Translations under genes and position numbers: made by a program
In this document: one piece after another, positions 41,651-42,815 of the stretch
How positions within the stretch are numbered: position 1 is the stretch's first letter
Layout: each line of letters starts with the position of its first letter
DNA from: an uncultured Rhodospirillaceae bacterium
Lineage (GTDB): Bacteria; Pseudomonadota; Alphaproteobacteria; Rhodospirillales; Magnetospirillaceae
Length of the DNA stretch: 42,815 nucleotides
NCBI GenBank assembly: GCA_937887565.1
Contig: CALABS010000057.1
Coordinates: 1-42,815, forward strand
Direction of reading: 5' to 3'
Notes under the pieces: model-generated
Database searches by the model: none
What the model was told of the DNA's origin: nothing
What the model saw: only the letters and a program-made list of their open reading frames with translations

Positions 41651-42631
41651 ATGCATCCCGCTTTCTCGGTCCTCTTCCTCACCACGCTGATCGGCATCGG
41701 CCAGGGCATGCTGGTGGCCCTGGTCGCCGGCCAGTGGTACTTCGTCATCGGCGCCACCGACATCCAGGAAAGCGGCACCTTCTACGCCGCCGGCTCGGCG
41801 GTGGCGCTGGTGTTCCTGGGCCTGGGCCTGCTGGCGTCGTTCTTCCACTTGGCCAACCCCCAGCGGGCGTGGCGGGCCGCCGCCCGCTGGCGCACCTCGT
41901 GGCTGTCGCGCGAGGTAATCGTGCTGCCCATGGTCATGGGTCTGGCGGCGATCTACGGCGCCGTCCACTGGTTCGACATCGACCCCGTCCTGTGGACCTT
42001 CACCAACCAGAAGTCGCTGCACCTGACCATGGCGGTGGGCTTCCTGGTGGCCGGCGCGTCGTTCCTGCTGTTCATCTGCACCGGCATGATCTACGCCTGC
42101 GTCAAGTTCATCCGCGAATGGGCGTCGTGGTGGACGGTGATCAACTTCACCCTGATGGGGCTGGCCTCGGGCTTCACCCTGGCGGCGGTGTTCGCCGCCG
42201 CCATGGGCAGCACGCTCGGCTCGTTCCTGTTGGGCGACGCCATCGTGCTGACCCTGGCGGCGCTGGTCACCCGCGCCTTCCAGCAATGGCGCAACCGCAA
42301 CCTGCGGATGCCGTCGACGCTCAAGTCCGCCATCGGCGTCCACCATCCGCAAATCCGCCAGCTGTCGCGCGGCTTCTTGGGCGAGGCGTTCAACACCAAG
42401 GAGTTCTTCCACCCCGGCGGCCGCGAGATCGTCAACGGCCTGGTGGTGTTCTACCTGATCTTCGGCTTCGTCCTGCCGGCCCTGCTGCTGGCCGCCGGCC
42501 TGGCGGTGCGCGAGCCGCCGTTCCTGTGGATGGCCTTCGCCAGCCAGTATCTCGGCCTGCTGGCCGAACGCTGGGTGTTCTTCGCCCAGGGCCGCCACGT
42601 GCAGAACCTCTATTACCAGAAGATGGCATAG
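41651..42631 (+). CDS. soeC: DmsC/NrfD-type membrane anchor SoeC-like
   Basis: A 326-residue integral membrane protein with about eight hydrophobic helices, for example at 8-33, 45-65, 90-108, 125-150 and 275-300. It has the DmsC-type HLANPQRAWRA segment after the second helix. Family members anchor the two hydrophilic subunits and exchange electrons with the quinone pool. If the complex is SoeABC, electrons from sulfite enter the respiratory chain here. AAGGGGAG lies before the ATG, 15 nt after soeB. No gene follows in the remaining 184 nt. Confidence 0.85.
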   Translation: MHPAFSVLFLTTLIGIGQGMLVALVAGQWYFVIGATDIQESGTFYAAGSAVALVFLGLGLLASFFHLANPQRAWRAAARWRTSWLSREVIVLPMVMGLAAIYGAVHWFDIDPVLWTFTNQKSLHLTMAVGFLVAGASFLLFICTGMIYACVKFIREWASWWTVINFTLMGLASGFTLAAVFAAAMGSTLGSFLLGDAIVLTLAALVTRAFQQWRNRNLRMPSTLKSAIGVHHPQIRQLSRGFLGEAFNTKEFFHPGGREIVNGLVVFYLIFGFVLPALLLAAGLAVREPPFLWMAFASQYLGLLAERWVFFAQGRHVQNLYYQKMA

Positions 42632-42688
42632 TGGTCCGGTCCCGACGGCCGGGGCACCAGCTGAATGGATCACCGCACTAGCGGCGAA

Positions 42689-42708
42689 CCTTCCCGCCGG
42701 CGGGAAGG
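42689..42708. repeat. Perfect 20-bp palindrome downstream of soeC
   Basis: CCTTCCCGCCGGCGGGAAGG is fully self-complementary without a loop. It lies 57 nt past the soeC stop. It could form a cruciform or hairpin and may contribute to termination, or be part of an intergenic repeat. Confidence 0.6.
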
Positions 42709-42717
42709 CTCGGAGCA

Positions 42718-42753
42718 ACCGGCGCGCGCAATTCCCCCTTCGCGCGCGCCGGT
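42718..42753 (+). terminator. Strong hairpin ending the soe operon
   Basis: A 12-bp perfect GC stem (42718-42729 with 42742-42753) encloses a 12-nt pyrimidine-rich loop. No T-tract follows. It is the most stable structure after soeC and is the likely operon end. Confidence 0.55.
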
Positions 42754-42760
42754 CCTCCGG

Positions 42761-42815
42761 CTAGAGCATTCACCGCCCTAACGGAATCGCAGGGGATTCC
42801 CAAGCTGGCGGAAAT
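42761..42815. other. CTAGAGCATT-type intergenic element, cut by window end
   Basis: The tract starts CTAGAGCATTCACC and continues CGGAATCGCAGGGGATTCCC. Words like CTAGAGCATT with a downstream GGAATC are common in palindromic intergenic repeats of alphaproteobacteria, whose other arm would be beyond the window. The assignment is tentative. Confidence 0.3.

Overview
The window is a chromosomal segment of a GC-rich (roughly two-thirds G+C), gene-dense alphaproteobacterium, most likely a member of the Rhodospirillales close to Magnetospirillum or Phaeospirillum. This rests on protein flavour and gene content: phytochrome-type histidine kinases, xseB-ispA-dxs gene order, TlyA, a BigR/SqrR-type sulfide sensor, PEP carboxylase and a SoeABC-like sulfite dehydrogenase. 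I see no phage, transposase, plasmid gene, tRNA, rRNA or CRISPR array. Genes are tightly packed, and six tail-to-tail gene pairs end within 0-10 nt of each other.

Layout. (1) 1-350: a non-coding tract of tandem GC-rich hairpins with conserved loops. (2) 349-7617: a signalling cluster of three histidine kinases, one OmpR-type regulator and one single-domain receiver. (3) 7.7-11.0 kb: a Nudix hydrolase, two small unknown proteins, a DUF2795-type protein and an exported TPR protein. (4) 11.0-17.0 kb: an SRAP DNA-crosslink sensor with TlyA, a histone-deacetylase-like hydrolase, then a translationally coupled pair of GH3-type acyl-amido synthetase and penicillin-acylase-type Ntn amidohydrolase. 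(5) 17.1-21.1 kb: an HhH protein, Hsp20 and Lon operon, then a tandem universal stress protein. (6) 21.2-26.1 kb: a fused kinase-like/P-loop protein, a ROK sugar kinase, two metallo-beta-lactamase-fold enzymes (the second a persulfide dioxygenase of the Blh type) and a BigR/SqrR repressor. (7) 26.2-30.2 kb: dxs, ispA and xseB of isoprenoid synthesis and DNA repair, and an arginase-fold protein. (8) 30.3-36.9 kb: two small genes, an SbmA/YddA-type ABC protein with a decayed ATPase domain, PEP carboxylase, a DksA/TraR-type zinc finger protein, an RMF/CrpP-type small protein and a hotdog thioesterase. (9) 37.0-42.6 kb: an enoyl-CoA hydratase-family protein and the soeA-soeB-soeC operon, followed by strong hairpins.

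How the genes fit together. The persulfide dioxygenase makes sulfite, BigR/SqrR senses persulfide, and SoeABC would oxidise sulfite to sulfate in the cytoplasm with electrons passed to the quinone pool. This makes a plausible sulfide-disposal route split over two loci. Hsp20-Lon, Usp, DksA-like and RMF-like genes form a stress-adaptation background.

The best candidates for something new are the GH3/Ntn-hydrolase pair that could make and break the same amide class, the covarying double-hairpin repeat array at the left edge, the intact ABC protein with all its ATPase motifs altered, and a two-member family of small unknown proteins (10750-11007 and 30707-30973).
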